Positions 11,301 through 21,889 of a DNA stretch of 64,000 nucleotides are shown piece by piece. Location: the NCBI RefSeq assembly GCF_905171765.1, contig NC_053389.1:782508772-782572771 (forward strand), read 5' to 3'. This stretch comes from Bufo bufo. Lineage: Eukaryota; Chordata; Amphibia; Anura; Bufonidae. Position 1 is the first letter of the stretch; the number at the start of each line of letters is the position of its first letter. The position numbers and the translations under genes were made by a program. The notes beneath the pieces are model-generated. The model worked only from the letters and a program-made list of their open reading frames with translations. It made no database searches and had not been told where the DNA came from.

Positions 11301-13465
11301 GCACTTAATTTTTACACTTTAATCTAAGGTTAGTTGCCTGCCAGTGTGTGTCAGGCTGACTTCCACTGACTGTAGTGTGCCCACTGCCAGTGCCCACCAC
11401 TCATACCGGCTGGCACAGGACTTTGCTTAAAAAAGGCATTTAATTTTTACACTTTAATGTAATTTCAGCTGCTTGCCTGCTGCTAGTGTGTGTCAGGCCG
11501 ACTTCAACTGACTGTAGTGTGCCCACTGCCAGTGCCCACCCCTGTCATACCGAGTGGCACAGGACTTTGCTTAAAAAATAGGCACTTAATTTTTACACTT
11601 TAATCTAAGGTTAGTTGCCTGCCAGTGTGTGTCAGGCTGACTTCCACTGACTGTAGTGTGCCCACTGCCAGTGCCCACCCCTGTCATACCGAGTGGCACA
11701 GGACTTTGCTTAAAAAATAGGCACTTAATTTTTACACTTTAATCTAAGGTTAGTTGCCTGCCAGTGTGTGTCAGGCTGACTTCCACTGACTGTAGTGTGC
11801 CCACTGCCAGTGCCCACCACTCATACCGGCTGGCACAGGACTTTGCTTAAAAAAGGCATTTAATTTTTACACTTTAATGTAATTTCAGCTGCTTGCCTGC
11901 TGCTAGTGTGTGTCAGGCCGACTTCAACTGACTGTAGTGTGCCCACTGCCAGTGCCCACCCCTGTCATACCGAGTGGCACAGGACTTTGCTTAAAAAATA
12001 GGCACTTAATTTTTACACTTTAATCTAAGGTTAGTTGCCTGCCAGTGTGTGTCAGGCTGACTTCCACTGACTGTAGTGTGCCCACTGCCAGTGCCCACCA
12101 CTCATACCGGCTGGCACAGGACTTTGCATAAAAAAGGCATTTCATTTTTACACTTTAGTGTAATTTCAGCTGCTTGCCTGCTGCTAGTGTGTGTCAGGCC
12201 GACTTCAACTGACTGTAGTGTGCCCACTGCCAGTGCCAACCACTGATACCGGGTGGCACAGTAGCTTGCCGATAAATAAGGCATTTAATTTTTAGACAGT
12301 AGTCTAAATTCAGTTGCTTGCCTGCTGCCAGTGTGTGTCAGGCCCGCTTCCACTGACTGTAGTGTGCCCACTGCCAGTGCCAACCACTGATACCGGGTGG
12401 CACAGTAGCTTGCCGATAAATAAGGCATTTAATTTTTAGACAGTAGTCTAAATTCAGTTGCTTGCCTGCTGCCAGTGTGTGTCAGGCCCTCTTCCACTGA
12501 CTGTAGTGTGCCCACTGCCAGTGCCAACCACTCATACCGGGTGGCACAGTAGCTTGCCGATAAATAAGGCATTTAATTTTTACACTTTAGTGTAATTTCA
12601 GTTGCTTGCCTGCTGCCAGTGTGTGTCAGGCCCGCTTCTACTGACTGTAGTGTGCCCACTGCCAGTGCCAACCACTGATACCATCTCCCCGTTCGAAAAA
12701 TCTATTCAATAAATGGCACCCAGATTGGGGACGTTAGAGGGATTAAACTGATGAGAATAGTACTACAGAAAATACCACTCATATCGGGTGTGACAGTAAA
12801 TTGCACGGCGCAGACGCAGTCACCGTGGATAAAAACAAAGGGGAGGGAGCCAGCGTTTTTTTAACCATCTCCCCGTTCGAAAAATCAATTCAATTGACCT
12901 TTCGGGGACCCTTGGTGTTGTACGTGGCTGGGTGGAGGAAGAAACCTTCAATGACATCACCGGGACGTGGCTAGCTTGGTATCCAACCTTGTGCAAATGG
13001 GGAGTTTGCGGTTGTGCAAATGAACTGTTTGCGGTGCATTAAAAGGGGAGTTTGGTCTGTCAATGTCTGTGATGCGGGCGTAACCCTTACACTACCTGAT
13101 CGATACAACATCATACCTGATCGTATACACACACTGGATGTTTTAAAGCACGTTATTCCAAACAATTTAGGAATGTTAGTTGATTTATGCCCTTTATGGA
13201 TTAAAACCCGACTCTGCGTCCACTACGTAATTTTCCATGGGAGTTTTGCCATAGATCCCCCTCCGGCATGCCACAGTCCAGGTGTTAGACCCCTTGAAAC
13301 AACTTTCTCATCACTATTGTGGCCAGAAAGAGTCCCTGTGGGTTTTAAAATTCGCCTGTCTATTGAAGTCTATGGCGGTTCGCCCGGTTCGCCAGTTCGC
13401 GAACATTTGCGGAAGTTCTCGTTCGCTGTTCGCGAACTGAAAATTTTATGTTCGCGACATCACTA
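8357..13465 (+). mobile_element. Inner, inverted, non-autonomous hAT copy (5.1 kb) with satellite-like array
   Basis: Begins TAGAGATGGCCCGAAC (B-type end) and ends with the complement of TAGTGATGTCGCGAAC (A-type end), the reverse order of the outer element. Flanked on both sides by CTAGCTAA (8349-8356 and 13466-13473), a perfect 8-bp TSD inside the outer element. The end segments (about 8357-8700 and 12868-13465) match the outer ends in inverse orientation. No transposase sequence is present; the interior is almost all tandem repeat. It would depend on transposase supplied by another copy. Confidence 0.9.
8847..12680 (+). repeat. Satellite-like array, about 27 monomers of 139-142 bp
   Basis: The word GACTGTAGTGTGCCCACTG recurs at 8847, 8984, 9126, 9265, 9407, 9546, 9685 and onward every 137-142 bp. 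Monomer types alternate (CACTCATACCGGCTGG against CCCTGTCATCCCG), giving dimers of 281 bp and trimers of about 420 bp. The trimer/dimer alternation makes an approximately 701-bp higher-order pattern in the middle. The last three or four monomers (about 12200-12680) form a distinct type with GCTTGCCGATAAATAAGG. The monomer is the inverse of the 157-bp repeat at 7500-8000. Confidence 0.93.
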
Positions 13466-13845
13466 CTAGCTAACGCTTTCCCTATTGAATCAGCAGCAGC
13501 ACTTTCCCTCCTCTCACTGAGAATGCAAAGTCCGAATGAATCTAAAATGGATGCTGTCCGGGAGGTGGAAGGGTCTGGGAGGGAGGGTCTGCTGCTGATT
13601 GGCTGGAATGTGTCTGCTGACTGTGAGGTACAGGGTCAAAGTTTACTCAATGATGATGTATAGGGGGCGGACCGAACATCGCATATGTTCGCCCGCCGCG
13701 GCGAACGCGAACAAGCTATGTTCGCCGGGAATTTTTCGCCGGCGAACTATTCGGGCCATCTCTAGTTGGTAACAGCTGCCCTGCCCTATAAAAAACACAC
13801 ACCAGTTCTGGGTTTGCTTTTCACAAGAAGCATTGCCTGATGTGA

Positions 13846-14940
13846 ATGATGCTTCACACAAAAGAGCCCTCAGAAAACCTACGATTAAGAATTGTTGACT
13901 TGCACAAAGCTGGAAAGTGTTATAAAAGTATCTCCAAAAGCCTTGCTGTTCATCAGTCCACGGTAAGAAAAATTGTCTATAAATGGAGAAAGTTCAGCAC
14001 TGCTGCTACTCTCCCTAGGAGTAGCCGTCCTGTAAAGATGACTGCAAGAGCACAGCGCAGACTGCTCAATGAGGTGAAGAAGAATCCTAGAGTGTCAGCT
14101 AAAGACTTACAAAAGTCTCTGGCATACGCTAACATCCCTGTTAGCGAATCTACGATACGTAAAACACTAAACAAGAATGAATTTCATGGGAGGATACCAC
14201 AAAGGAAGCCACTGCTGTCCAAAAAAAACATTGCTGCAGGTTTACAGTTTGCACAAGAGCACCTGGATGTTCCACAGCAGTACTGGCAAATTATTCTGTG
14301 GACAGATGAAACCAAAGTTAAGTTGTTTGGAAGAAACACACAACACTATGTGTGGAGAAAAAGAGGCACAGCACACCAACATCAAAACCTAATCCCAACT
14401 GTGAAGTGTGGTGGAGGCATTATGGTTTGGGGCTGATTTGCTGCGTCAAGGCCTGGACGGATTGCTATCATCGAAGGAAAAATGAATTCGCAAGTTAATC
14501 AAAACATTTTGCAGGAGAACTTAAGACCCTCTATCCACCAGCTGAAGCTCAACAGAAGATGGGTGTTGCAACAGGACAACAACCCAAAGCATAGAAGTAA
14601 ATCAACAACAGAATGGCTTAAATAGAAGAAAATACGCCTTCTGGAGTGGCCCAGTCAGAGTCCTGACCTCAACCCAATTGAGATGCTGTGGCATGACCTC
14701 AAGAAAGCGATTCACACCAGACATCCCAAGAATATTGCTGAACTGAAACAGTTCTGTAAAGAGGAATGGTCAAGAATTACTCCTGACCGTTGTGCACGTC
14801 TGATCTGCAACTACAGGAAACTTTGGTTGAAGTTATTGCTGCCAAAGGAGGTTCTACCAGTAATTAAATCCAAGGGTTCACATACTTTTTCCACCTGCAC
14901 TGTGAATGTTTACATGGTGTGTTCAATAAAAACATGGTAA
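13846..14940 (+). pseudogene. Tc1-like transposase (two nonsense codons)
   Basis: One frame runs from the ATG pair at 13846/13849 to a stop at 14938-14940, about 340 codons once two in-frame stops are read through, which is normal for Tc1. N-terminal helix-turn-helix region: [20 protein letters not shown] (residues about 20-40), then a second HTH around SESTIRKTL. The catalytic DDE domain has LWTDET (first D), LQQDNNPKH (second D) and SPDLNPIE (the E, DD34E spacing). Breaks: TGA at 14434-14436 in the VWG...F region and TAG at 14623-14625. The protein would excise and insert the element at TA sites; this copy cannot. Upstream about 70 bp is the usual Tc1 leader. Confidence 0.93.
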
Positions 14941-15088
14941 CATTTAATTATTTGTGTGTTATTAGTTTAAGCAGACTGTGATTGTCTATTGTTGTGACTT
15001 AGATGAAGATCAGATCACAATTTATGACCAATTTGTGCAGAAATTCATATCATTCCAAAGGGTTCACATACTTTTTCTTGAAACTGTA

Positions 15089-15394
15089 TCACAGCCAAAA
15101 AACATGCCTGTGTAGAATGTGTGGAGTACACTGTCCCGGAGAGTCGTTTCCAGGTTCCTTCATACAGCCGCCATACGATCCAGTCGGAGCTCAACTCCAA
15201 CAAAATATCCCAGTCGATGGCCTCAACACATCTCCCTGATCAGGCAATCCTCGCAAAAGGTCCCAAAATCTGGCCTTAACTTAGATCGTGACCCTTCCAG
15301 TACAAAAAAGCAATTAACAACTACCACACCCAACTTCTTTACTTTGTCTTCTCATCACTCCCCCAAAACCCATTGGTAAGTAGGTGAGGGAACA
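15089..15394. other. Spacer between Tc1-like and next hAT-like element
   Basis: No domain, repeat or terminal structure was recognised. The sequence ends in CGCCCAAC, the left target duplication of the 15403-25515 element. Confidence 0.45.
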
Positions 15395-15591
15395 CGCCCA
15401 ACTAGAGATGATCGAATTTTTCAAAAAATAGTTTCAGCGGGTTCGCCAAATTTTTTGAAAAAATTTGCTTCAATCCGGATTTATTGGTGGCGAATCACGA
15501 TAAAAATAGCTATTTATGGGCTGCAGAGAGCCTTTATAGGGGTTGTAGGAGGGTTCAAGGGATGATCGTGGATGATAGATATGTGTCACCG

Positions 15592-16109
15592 AGGTTCCTG
15601 GCCTCGGTGAAGTAAGAGACGGTTTCATGTGTTATCAGCAGTTTCTGATTGACACGTTGCTATTTAGTATGGCTGTAATAGCTGATCCGGGACGGCTCTT
15701 ACTGGGAGTAGTCAAAGTGCTGGGTGGGTGACTACTCCCCACGTTCCAGGCCGGGTCTTGGTTTTGGGTTTTAAAACACATGCAGCACTGTCAGGAAGTT
15801 TGGATTACTCCTCTCTGACAGTGGAGCTCTGTCAGTCTCTGTGTTGGGACCTGGGAGTTTGGGCCTGGATTAAGGCCTGCTACCTTGTTGGTGTGAAAGC
15901 AGGTGGATTCTGCTTTGTCCAAGGACTTTTTCTTTGCTACATGGTGTGAACGAACACCAGCATCACAAGGTGACTGTTTTCCTTGAAACTGACTTTTTGT
16001 TTTGTCACTTAATGTGTGAATAAACACTGAACTGTTTAATTTAAAGACTTTGTTGTTGCCTCTATACTGCGTCCGCTAACCTGCCTATCAGAGCGAACCC
16101 CCACAGGGT
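15592..16109 (+). mobile_element. Candidate LTR-like segment inside the giant hAT-like element
   Basis: Starts around TGTGTCACCGAGG with an 8-bp hairpin (CACCGAGG ... CCTCGGTG), contains GTGAATAAACACTG as a possible polyadenylation signal, and ends around GAACCCCCACA. TG...CA termini fit an LTR of Gypsy type, but I could not find an unambiguous target duplication; TGTG occurs near both borders. No internal retroelement genes adjoin it, so it may be a solo LTR. Confidence 0.35.
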
Positions 16110-16825
16110 GTGGAACACTGTGCCTTGCAGTAAAATGCACAGGGAGTCTGATGTGGTAGTGAAACAATACTGTGAGTCATTGTGACAAGCACATGACAGG
16201 TGTCTGCATACTTGACTTATTTAGTTAGTCACTGGGGCAAAACTGACCAAATAACTCAAGTATCAACTTAGCCTTACAGGTAGATGTTAGATTCAAGAAG
16301 AAACGTACTCCTTTTACATTGTCGTCAGCTGATTCCACATAGATGCAACAGAACCTGTTCTATTAAACGCTTATAAAAGTAGAGCCCCCCCCAGAGTGGA
16401 GAGGGTGTCAGGAGTAAATTTGTGTTGAAGTCACTGATCATTTGCCCTTCCTCTGATCTGTCAGAGCAATAACCCCCAAAAAATGAATCCTGTCTGTGGA
16501 GCATCTGCCTTCACTCGGTCAGCATCTGGTCAGTAATCCATCAGTATTGCTAAAGCCAAAAAAAACAGCAGAGGATCTAAAACAGAGATGACACGTGAAC
16601 CGAATATTTGCATGCCTTCTGTGTTTTCTACCCACTCCTGCTTTTGGTTACCAAATCATAAGCAAATTCTGATGAGACCATACAGGCCTTAAAGCTGCTA
16701 CACAGACAGGATCCGTTGTGCGTCTAATTTTTCCTTCCTTCTGACAGATAAAAAGAAAAGTCTAATAAATGATGATGTCATCCAGGCCGAAAGCCAAAAT
16801 AGTGGCCAAAAGTCATGAAGTGGGG
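16110..16825. other. Unassigned part of the giant hAT-like element
   Basis: No open frame with a recognisable domain and no tandem repeat. It connects the LTR-like segment to the first 51-bp repeats. Confidence 0.45.
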
Positions 16826-17310
16826 AAGGGTGGGAACAGCATGAGAAGTCCACAGAGTGGACCTATGACACGTGGTGAGGTGAAAGTAGCATGAGGAGAC
16901 CACAGAGTGGCCCAATGACAAGGTCTGGAGGTGAAAGGAGCCTGAGTAGGCCACAGAGTGGTACAATGACCGAGTTTGGAGTTGGCAGCAGTATGAGGAG
17001 GCCACGAGTGGCACAATCACCGAGTCTGGAGGTGGCAGCAGCATGAGTAGGCCACATAGTGGCACAATGACCGAGTCTGGAGGTGGCAGCAGCAAGAGTA
17101 GGCCACAGAGTGGCACAATGACCGAGTCTGGAGGTGGCAGCAGCAAGAGTAGGCCACAGAGTGGCACAATGACCGAGTCTGGAGGTGGCAGCAGCAAGAG
17201 TAGGCCACAGAGTGGCACAATGACAGAGTCTGGAGGTGGCAGCAGCTTCAGAAGGAGGCCACAGAATGGCACAATGACCGAGTTTGGAGGTGGCAGCAAC
17301 ATGAGTAGAG
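16826..17310 (+). repeat. 51-bp minisatellite, left block (about 9 units)
   Basis: Units contain GGCCACAGAGTGGCACAATG and AGTCTGGAGGTGGCAGCAGC and are 51 bp long (three-divisible). Units at the left edge are most diverged (CCTATGACACG, AGTCCACAGAGTGGA) and become regular to the right. Open frames on both strands here come from the repeat, not from a gene. Confidence 0.9.
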
Positions 17311-17445
17311 AAAAGGGGGTTAGTAAGCACATCCATATGCTCAGGTGCATGCTGCCATGGCTAAAGACTGCCATGGCTATAGAGATAAAAAGACAATGCA
17401 ACAGCACCCTGCAAACCAGATAAAGTACAATAATGCCATAATAAT

Positions 17446-18182
17446 GCCACTCTGTGGCCTCCTCCTGATGCTGCTGCTGCCAACTCCAGACTCTGTTATT
17501 GTGCCACTCTGTGGCCTACTCAGGCTGCTGCCACATCCAGACTCTGTCACTGTGCCACTCTGTGGCCTACTCATGCTGCTATAGAGAAAAAAAGGAAATG
17601 CAACAGCACTCTACAAACCAGATAACGTACAATAATGCCATAGTCACAAAAATATTATAGTGCTAAAGCTACGCTTATTTATAAAGTGAGATGCTTAGCA
17701 AATGCATTTTGTACAAAACCATTTGAGCCTGTCTGCGGAACGTCAAGGCGATCTCTGTAAGACTGGAACCTAACACTAAATACTACCTGTTATGCGCCAA
17801 CACTTCCTGAACTTTATGGCGGCCAATATGGCGCATAACAGGTAGTATTTAGTGTTAGGTTCCCGTCTTAAAGAGATCGCCTTGACGTTCGGCAGACGAG
17901 CTCAAATTGTTTTGTATAAAATGCATTTGCCAAGCATCTCACTTAATAAATAAGCGTAGCATTAGCACTATAATATTTTTGTGACTATGGCATTATTGTA
18001 CGTTATCTGGTTTGCAGAGTGCTGTTGTATTGCCTTTTTTTCTCTATAGCAGCATGAGTAGGCCACAGAGTGGCACAGTGACAGAGTCTGGATGTGACAG
18101 CAGCCTGAGTAGGCCACAGAGTGGCACAATAACAGAGTCTGGAGGTGGCAGCAGCAGCATCAGGAGGAGGACACAGAGTGGC
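17446..18182. repeat. 737-bp imperfect palindrome
   Basis: The left arm (17446-17799) runs from inverted 51-bp-type repeats through GATAACGTACAATAATGCC and TACTACCTGTTATGCGCCA. The right arm (17829-18182) is its inverse complement, through TGGCGCATAACAGGTAGTA and GGCATTATTGTACGTTATC, into 51-bp repeats. The spacer is about 29 nt around 17814. The left-hand repeats are therefore in the opposite orientation to the main array. A cruciform or an inverted duplication event is implied. Confidence 0.88.
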
Positions 18183-21100
18183 ACAATGACCGAATCTGGA
18201 AGGGACAGCAGCATGAGTAGGCAATAGAGTGGCAAAAGAACATAGTCTGAAGGTGGCAGCAGCATGAGTAGGCCACAGAGTGGCACAATGACCAAGTCTG
18301 GAGGTGGCAGCAGCAGGAGTAGGCCACAGAGTGGCACAACAACAGAGTCTGGAGGTGGCAGCAGCATGAGTAGGCCACAGAGTGGCAAAAGGACAGGGTC
18401 TGGAGGTGGCAGCAGCATGAGTAGGCCACAAAGTGGCACAATGACCGAGTCTGGAGGTGGCAGCAACATGAGTAGGCCACAGAGTAGCACAACAACAGGG
18501 TCTGGAGGTGGCAGCAGCAGCATCAGGAGGAGGCCACAGAGTGGTACAATGACCGAATCTGGAAGGGGCAGCAGCATGAGTAGGCAATAGAGTGGCTAAA
18601 GAACATAGTCTGAAGGTCGCAGCAGCATGAGTAGGCCACAGAGTGGCACAATGACCGAGTCTGGAGGTGGCAGCAGCATGAGTAGGCCACAGAGTGGCAC
18701 AACAACAGAGTCTGGAGGTGGCAGCAGCATGAGTAGACCACAGAGTGGCAAAAGGACAGGGTCTGGAGGTGGCAGCAGCATGAGTAGGCCACAAAGTGGC
18801 ACAATGACCAAGTCTGGAGGTGGCAGCAACATGAGTAGGCCACAGAGTAGCACAACGACAGGGTCTGGAGGTGGCAGCAGCTTGAGTAGGCCACAGAGTG
18901 ACACAATGACAGAGTCTGGAGGTGGACGCAGCATGAGTAGGCCACAGAGTGGCACAACAACAAAGTCTGGTGGTGGCAGCAGCATGAGTAGGCCACAGAG
19001 TGGGACAATGACCGAGTCTGGAGGTGGCAGCAACATGAGTAGGCCACAGAGTAGCACAACAACAGGGTCTGGAGGTGGCAGCAGCAGCATCAGGAGGAGG
19101 CCACAGAGTGGTACAATGACCGAGTCTGGAGGTGGCAGCAGCATGAGTAGGCCACAAAGTGGCACAATGACCGAGTCTGGAGGTGGCAGCAACATGAGTA
19201 GGCCACAGAGTAGCACAACGACAGGGTCTGGAGGTGGCAGCAGCAGCATCAGGAGGAGGCCACAGAGTGGTACAATGACCGAATCTGGAAGGGGCAGCAG
19301 CATGAGTAGGCAATAGAGTGGCAAAAGAACATAGTCTGAAGGTGGCAGCAGCATGAGTAGGCCACAGAGTGGCACAATGACCGAGTCTGGAGGTGGCAGC
19401 AGCAAGAGTAGGCCATAGAGTGGCACAACAACAGAGTATGGAGGTGACAGCAGCATGAGTAGACCACAGAGTGGCAAAAGGACAGGGTCTGGAGGTGGCA
19501 GCAGCATGAGTAGGCCACAAAGTGGCACAATGACCGAGTCTGGAGGTGGCAGCAACATGAGTAGGCCACAGAGTAGCACAACGACAGGGTCTGGAGGTGG
19601 CAGCAGCATGAGTAGGCCACAGAGTGACACAATGACAGAGTCTGGAGGTGGACGCAGCATGAGTAGGCCACAGAGTGGCACAACAACAAAGTCTGGAGGT
19701 GGCAGCAGCATGAGTAGGCCACAGAGTGGCATAATGACAGAGTCTGGAGGTGGCAGCAGCATGAGTAGGCCACAGAGTGGCATAATGACAGAGTCTGGAG
19801 GTGGCAGCAGCATGAGTAGGCCAGAGAGTGGCACAACGACAGTCTGAAGGTGGCAGCAGCATGAGTAGGCCACAGAGTGGCATAATGACAGAGTCTGGAG
19901 GTGGCAGCAGCATGAGTAGGCCACAGAGTAGCACAACGACAGGGTCTGGAGGTGGCAGCAGCAGCATCAGGAGGAAGCCACAGAGTGGCACAATGACCAA
20001 GTCTGGACGTGGCAACAGCATGAGTAGGCCACAAAGTGACACAATGACAGAGTCTGGAGGTGGAAGCAGCATGAGTAGGCCACAGAGTGGCACAATAACA
20101 GAGTCTGGAGGTGGTAGCAGCAGCATCAGGAGGAGGCCACAGAGTGGTACAATGACCAAATCTGGAAGGGGCAGCAGCATGAGTAGGCAATAGAGTGGCT
20201 AAAGAACATAGTCTGAAGGTCGCAGCAGCATGAGTAGGCCACAGAGTGGCACAATGACCGAGTCTGGAGGTGGCAGCAGCATGAGTAGGCCACAGAGTGG
20301 CACAACAACAGAGTCTGGAGGTGGCAGCAGCATGAGTAGACCACAGAGTGGCAAAAGGACAGGGTCTGGAGGTGGCAGCAGCATGAGTAGGCCACAAAGT
20401 GGCACAATGACCAAGTCTGGAGGTGGCAGCAACATGAGTAGGCCACAGAGTAGCACAACGACAGGGTCTGGAGGTGGCAGCAGCATGAGTAGGCCACAGA
20501 GTGACACAATGACAGAGTCTGGAGGTGGACGCAGCATGAGTAGGCCACAGAGTGGCACAACAACAAAGTCTGGAGGTGGCAGCAGCATGAGTAGGCCACA
20601 GAGTGGCATAATGACAGAGTCTGGAGGTGGCAGCAGCATGAGTAGGCCACAGAGTGGCATAATGACAGAGTCTGGAGGTGGCAGCAGCATGAGTAGGCCA
20701 GAGAGTGGCACAACGACAGTCTGAAGGTGGCAGCAGCATGAGTAGGCCACAGAGTGGCATAATGACAGAGTCTGGAGGTGGCAGCAGCATGAGTAGGCCA
20801 CAGAGTAGCACAACGACAGGGTCTGGAGGTGGCAGCAGCAGCATCAGGAGGAAGCCACAGAGTGGCACAATGACCAAGTCTGGACGTGGCAACAGCATGA
20901 GTAGGCCACAAAGTGACACAATGACAGAGTCTGGAGGTGGAAGCAGCATGAGTAGGCCACAGAGTGGCACAATAACAGAGTCTGGAGGTGGTAGCAGCAG
21001 CATCAGGAGGAGGCCACAGAGTGGTACAATGACCAAATCTGGAAGGGGCAGCAGCATGAGTAGGCAATAGAGTGGCTAAAGAACATAGTCTGAAGGTCGC

Positions 21101-21720
21101 AGCAGCATGAGTAGGCCACAGAGTGGCACAACAACAGAGTCTGGAGGTGGCAGCAGCATGAGTAGACCACAGAGTGGCAAAAGGACAGGGTCTGGAGGTG
21201 GCAGCAGCATGAGTAGGCCACAAAGTGGCACAATGACCAAGTCTGGAGGTGGCAGCAACATGAGTAGGCCACAGAGTAGCACAACGACAGGGTCTGGAGG
21301 TGGCAGCAGCTTGAGTAGGCCACAGAGTGACACAATGACAGAGTCTGGAGATGGACGCAGCATGAGTAGGCCACAGAGTGGCACAACAACAAAGTCTGGA
21401 GGTGGCAGCAGCATGAGTAGGCCACAGAGTGGCACAAAGACAGTCTGAAGGTGGCAGCAGCATGAGTAGGCCACAGAGTGGCATAATGACAGAGTCTGGA
21501 GGTGGCAGCAGCATGAGTAGGCCACAGAGCAGCACAACGACAGGGTCTGGAGGTGGCAGCAGCAGCATCAGGAGGGGACCACAGAGCGGCACAATGACAG
21601 AGTTTGGAGGTGGCAGCAGCATGAGTATGCCACAGAGTGGCACAACGCCAGAGTCTGGCAGCAGCAGCATCAGGAGGAGACCAAGAGTCTGGAGGTGGCA
21701 CCAGAATCAGGAGACCACAG
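18048..21720 (+). repeat. 51-bp minisatellite, main block (about 70 units) with 877-bp higher-order repeat
   Basis: The same 51-bp unit as the left block, with variant units (AGCAGCATCAGGAGGAGG insert; ATAGAGTGGC(A/T)AAAGAACATAG). The marker TAGGCAATAG lies at 18218, 18581, 19307, 20184 and 21061, spacings 363, 726, 877 and 877. The two 877-bp blocks (19307-20183 and 20184-21060) look almost identical, a recent segmental duplication. Because 51 is divisible by three and the unit is poor in stops, very long frames arise on both strands (over 700 codons on the minus strand). These are treated as non-coding. Confidence 0.93.
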
Positions 21721-21889
21721 AATGGCACAATGACAGAGTGTCGATCGACCAAGATTCTTCTGGGGGAACCTGCCTGGCATGAACAGGACTCTAGTAGCTA
21801 CAGACAATGACAACACAAAGCGTCAAGATAGCTTTGAGCCCAGAAGAGTCGTGAAGTTCATCAAGATACGTCACTAAAGATTTTACCGC

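Larger units (their letters stand above)
1808..13764 (-). mobile_element. Outer hAT transposon (about 6.84 kb without its own insertion)
   Basis: Starts TAGTGATGTCGCGAAC and ends with the complement of TAGAGATGGCCCGAA, related inverted tips. GTTGGTAA occurs immediately on both sides (1800-1807 and 13765-13772), a perfect 8-bp TSD inside the Tc1 element. Left side: about 580 bp of end sequence, then tandem subterminal repeats. Middle: transposase on the minus strand. Right side: 157-bp repeats, an approximately 204-bp duplication, then the other end (13474-13764), displaced by the inner insertion at 8357-13465. The two ends differ, so the element has distinct A and B sides. This explains why the nested inverted copy shows the opposite order. 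Confidence 0.9.
1534..15086 (+). mobile_element. Tc1-like DNA transposon, split by a nested hAT insertion
   Basis: Outer ends CAGTTGCAAGAAAA (left) and the complement of CAGTTTCAAGAAAA (right) lie inside TA dinucleotides at 1532-1533 and 15087-15088, the Tc1/mariner target duplication. The terminal inverted repeats are about 200 bp, with an inner repeat around GGGTTCACATAC (IR/DR type). The left repeat lacks roughly 30 bp next to its tip. Sequence from 1534 to 1807 continues at 13773 once the hAT insertion is removed, giving an original length near 1.59 kb, normal for Tc1. The broken transposase lies in the right part. Confidence 0.93.

Noticed and set aside
8847..12680. CRISPR-like regularly spaced repeats
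   Set aside because: Monomers are directly adjacent with no unique spacers, and the setting is eukaryotic transposon DNA.
1808..13764. Interleaved tips as evidence of an inversion or recombination between two hAT families
   Set aside because: The TSD pairs (GTTGGTAA outer, CTAGCTAA inner) and the inverse homology of the inner ends fit simple nesting of an inverted relative, without any rearrangement.
15592..16109. A definite solo LTR with a target duplication
   Set aside because: Only a TGTG word recurs at the borders; listed as a low-confidence candidate instead.
16778..21752. Frames of 200-725 codons on both strands read as repetitive proteins
   Set aside because: All follow the 51-bp minisatellite period, overlap on both strands, have no start context or domain, and end at variant units. 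Treated as non-coding.
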